From the NCBI GenBank assembly GCA_946184715.1, contig CAMHGU010000023.1, positions 1 through 15,907 on the forward strand: a stretch of DNA of 15,907 bases. The letters run 5' to 3'. Origin of the DNA: an uncultured bacterium. GTDB lineage: Bacteria > Bacteroidota > Bacteroidia > Bacteroidales > Muribaculaceae. This document shows, piece by piece, positions 14,475 to 15,907 of this stretch. Within the stretch, counting starts at the first letter, position 1, and every line of letters starts with the position of its first letter. The position numbers and the translations under genes were made by a program. The notes under the pieces are model-generated. The model had not been told where the DNA came from. It saw nothing but the letters and a program-made list of their open reading frames with translations, and searched no databases.

Positions 14475-15907
14475 TTACTTGATAAGGATAGTGCGGCCTT
14501 TCACTACGAAGATGCCTTTGAGGCCTTCGAATGAAGTGGCTGCACGGCGCACGAGCTTGCCATCGGTGGTGTAGATATCTACGGGCTGCGAGTCGGCAAT
14601 GATACCGGCCACGGAAGAGGTGGCCTCCACTGTAGCGGTAACGGGACGCGACTCAATACCGCCGGCATATACTGCGCTGACGCCGAAAGAGCGAGTGCCG
14701 GCCTCAACGAGAGTGCCATCGACGGTGTAGCTCAGCTCATCGCCAGCCACGGTACCTACCAGCTTGCCTTCGTAGTAAATGTTGTAGGCCTCAGGAGCAC
14801 CCACACCGGTCTGATAGCTGATATCGTCGAGCATCAGGCCGAATACGTCGTAGGACGTGTGGCGGATAGCGAAGTACTTGGTACCTTCGGGGAGAGTGGC
14901 GGTGAACTTGCCCCACTCTATTGCCGAAGAGTTAAACTCCTCAACCAGAGTGAAGTTCTCGGGATCGGTGTCGGTGGATGAGGCGAGCACGGAGAAGCTT
15001 TCATCCCCGTAGCCTGAGGAGATAGCCCGCAGGTAGAAGCTGATAGTCTGCTCCTCGCCGGTAAGCTCGGGCGAGATGAGCCAGTGGTCGGAAGCCGGGC
15101 CCACGCCGTCTTCAATTATTGGGCACATCGAGAGCAGGAACTGGTCGCCGCTGTGGGCATCGAAGGAGCCATCGGTAATTCCGGCTTTGCGCGGGTCGAA
15201 TACTTGCCAAGCAGCGGGAGCGTTGGCATTGTCGTAGTGCACATCATCAGAGCTCCAAGTATAAACTTCGGCGCCGGTGGAGTCGTAGAGTGTCCAAGGA
15301 CCGAAGTGCCCGGTGTGGTTGTCGGCGGTGATGCCGCCGAGGCTGAATGCCGGGAACACGTCGGTGTCGTCAACGTCCTCCACGATTTCCGCAACCGCAT
15401 TGACAGGTGCGTCCCAAGTGAGAGCTACGCCTTCGTCACCGAGGTCGTTAGCTACAAGACCGCTTGGCGATGTAGCTACGGGTTCTTCGATGGAGATTGA
15501 AGTGGTGGCTACATTGTCGTCGGCTTTCAGGTCGGCGTCGTATTTCACTTCAGCTGTAATTTCCACGTCGCCCGGCTCGAGGAATACGCTCGTGGGCCAC
15601 TGGGCAACAATCTGAGTTGAGACAAACGATGCCAGCGGCTTGTCAACAGTCTGGCTGAGAAGCACTTCGCCGGCGGCTTTGATTGTCACCTCAAATGCCG
15701 AGGCGGCGTTCTCGCCTTCGTTGGTGACCGTGGCGGTTATCTCAGCGGTCTTGCCGGCAGCAACAGCTGCGGGAGCCGCGAGAGTAACCGAAAGATTGTC
15801 GGGGTAGAGATCGACGATGTGGATATTGTCGATGACGAGCGCGTCGCCGGCAGTGATAATCTCGCCGGTCCAGTCGTCGACCTCGGTGGGATTGACAATC
15901 TCAGCCA
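14475..15907 (-). CDS. Secreted multidomain protein with choice-of-anchor-J-like domain and C-terminal sorting-like domain (N-terminus outside window)
   Basis: The last ~476 residues of an exported protein are visible, and the frame is open to the right edge, so the gene is truncated there. In order, there is a CARDB-like beta domain (about 15840-15500), a linker ending SPSGLVAND, a fibronectin-like strand and then a jelly-roll choice-of-anchor-J/cleaved-adhesin-like domain (about 15362-14805). That domain carries SGDQFLLSMCP, DHWLISPEL, ISFYLRAISS and GLMLDDISYQTG. A fibronectin-III-like segment follows (YNIYYEGKLVGTV). The C-terminus (VDIYTTDGKLVRRA then GLKGIFVVKGRTILIK) resembles the Por/T9SS type A sorting domain of Bacteroidetes. 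The protein is probably delivered to the cell surface or outside. There is no catalytic motif in the visible part; an enzymatic domain such as a protease could lie upstream. Confidence 0.82.
   Translation of the reverse strand, partial: AEIVNPTEVDDWTGEIITAGDALVIDNIHIVDLYPDNLSVTLAAPAAVAAGKTAEITATVTNEGENAASAFEVTIKAAGEVLLSQTVDKPLASFVSTQIVAQWPTSVFLEPGDVEITAEVKYDADLKADDNVATTSISIEEPVATSPSGLVANDLGDEGVALTWDAPVNAVAEIVEDVDDTDVFPAFSLGGITADNHTGHFGPWTLYDSTGAEVYTWSSDDVHYDNANAPAAWQVFDPRKAGITDGSFDAHSGDQFLLSMCPIIEDGVGPASDHWLISPELTGEEQTISFYLRAISSGYGDESFSVLASSTDTDPENFTLVEEFNSSAIEWGKFTATLPEGTKYFAIRHTSYDVFGLMLDDISYQTGVGAPEAYNIYYEGKLVGTVAGDELSYTVDGTLVEAGTRSFGVSAVYAGGIESRPVTATVEATSSVAGIIADSQPVDIYTTDGKLVRRAATSFEGLKGIFVVKGRTILIK

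Noticed and set aside
15687..15689. GTG as the start of the right-edge gene
   Set aside because: The frame continues without a stop to the window end and completes a CARDB-like beta domain. An exported protein would also need a signal peptide, which is not found at this point.
1..15907. CRISPR array, tRNA, rRNA or intact insertion sequence
   Set aside because: No spaced direct repeats, no cloverleaf-like segments, no rRNA-like runs and no transposase motifs were seen by eye on either strand.

Overview
The window looks like a chromosomal stretch from a Bacteroidales bacterium, probably a Muribaculaceae-like gut species. The reasons are Bacteroidetes-type promoter motifs (TAnnTTTG with an upstream TTG), an outer-membrane barrel of the Bacteroidetes TonB-receptor-like type, an ECF sigma/anti-sigma pair with that group's N-terminal layout, a secreted protein ending in a Por/T9SS-like C-terminal domain, and succinate-pathway genes for propionate formation. 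Family assignments come from reading the translated sequence; no database search was run.

Left block (1-2154, + strand): the 3' end of a penicillin-binding protein 2 gene (mrdA) overlaps rodA. This is the elongasome transpeptidase/glycosyltransferase pair. A 267-bp gap follows with no convincing gene.

Second block (2422-5974, + strand, visibly lower GC): a tight four-gene unit. It encodes an ECF sigma factor, a small single-pass membrane protein that looks like its anti-sigma factor, a small secreted protein of unknown function, and a 735-residue outer-membrane beta-barrel with a plug. The first three genes are joined by 4-base ATGA overlaps and the barrel follows after 18 bp. A strong hairpin terminator lies at 6036-6074. 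The block resembles a self-contained envelope-signalling or uptake cassette and is the least understood part of the window.

Third block (6239-9106, + strand, high GC): a good Bacteroidetes promoter drives a PLP-dependent aminotransferase, a LolC/E-like ABC permease and a Fur-family regulator. All three reading frames overlap, so they are probably translationally coupled.

Fourth block (13771 down to 9184, - strand): methylmalonyl-CoA epimerase and the sodium-pumping methylmalonyl-CoA decarboxylase. The order is mce, mmdA, an OadG-like subunit carrying an N-terminal lamin-tail-like domain, mmdC (biotin carrier) and mmdB (membrane carboxybiotin decarboxylase/Na+ pump). A promoter at 13816-13845 and a terminator at 9123-9158 bound the unit. 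Together these convert (R)-methylmalonyl-CoA to (S)-methylmalonyl-CoA to propionyl-CoA plus CO2, with Na+ export.

Right edge (- strand): a 166-codon remnant of what looks like a large mobile-element protein (13898-14404) lies between the mce promoter and a hairpin (14416-14450). The hairpin follows a truncated, secreted, choice-of-anchor-J-type protein that runs off the right edge (14475-15907).
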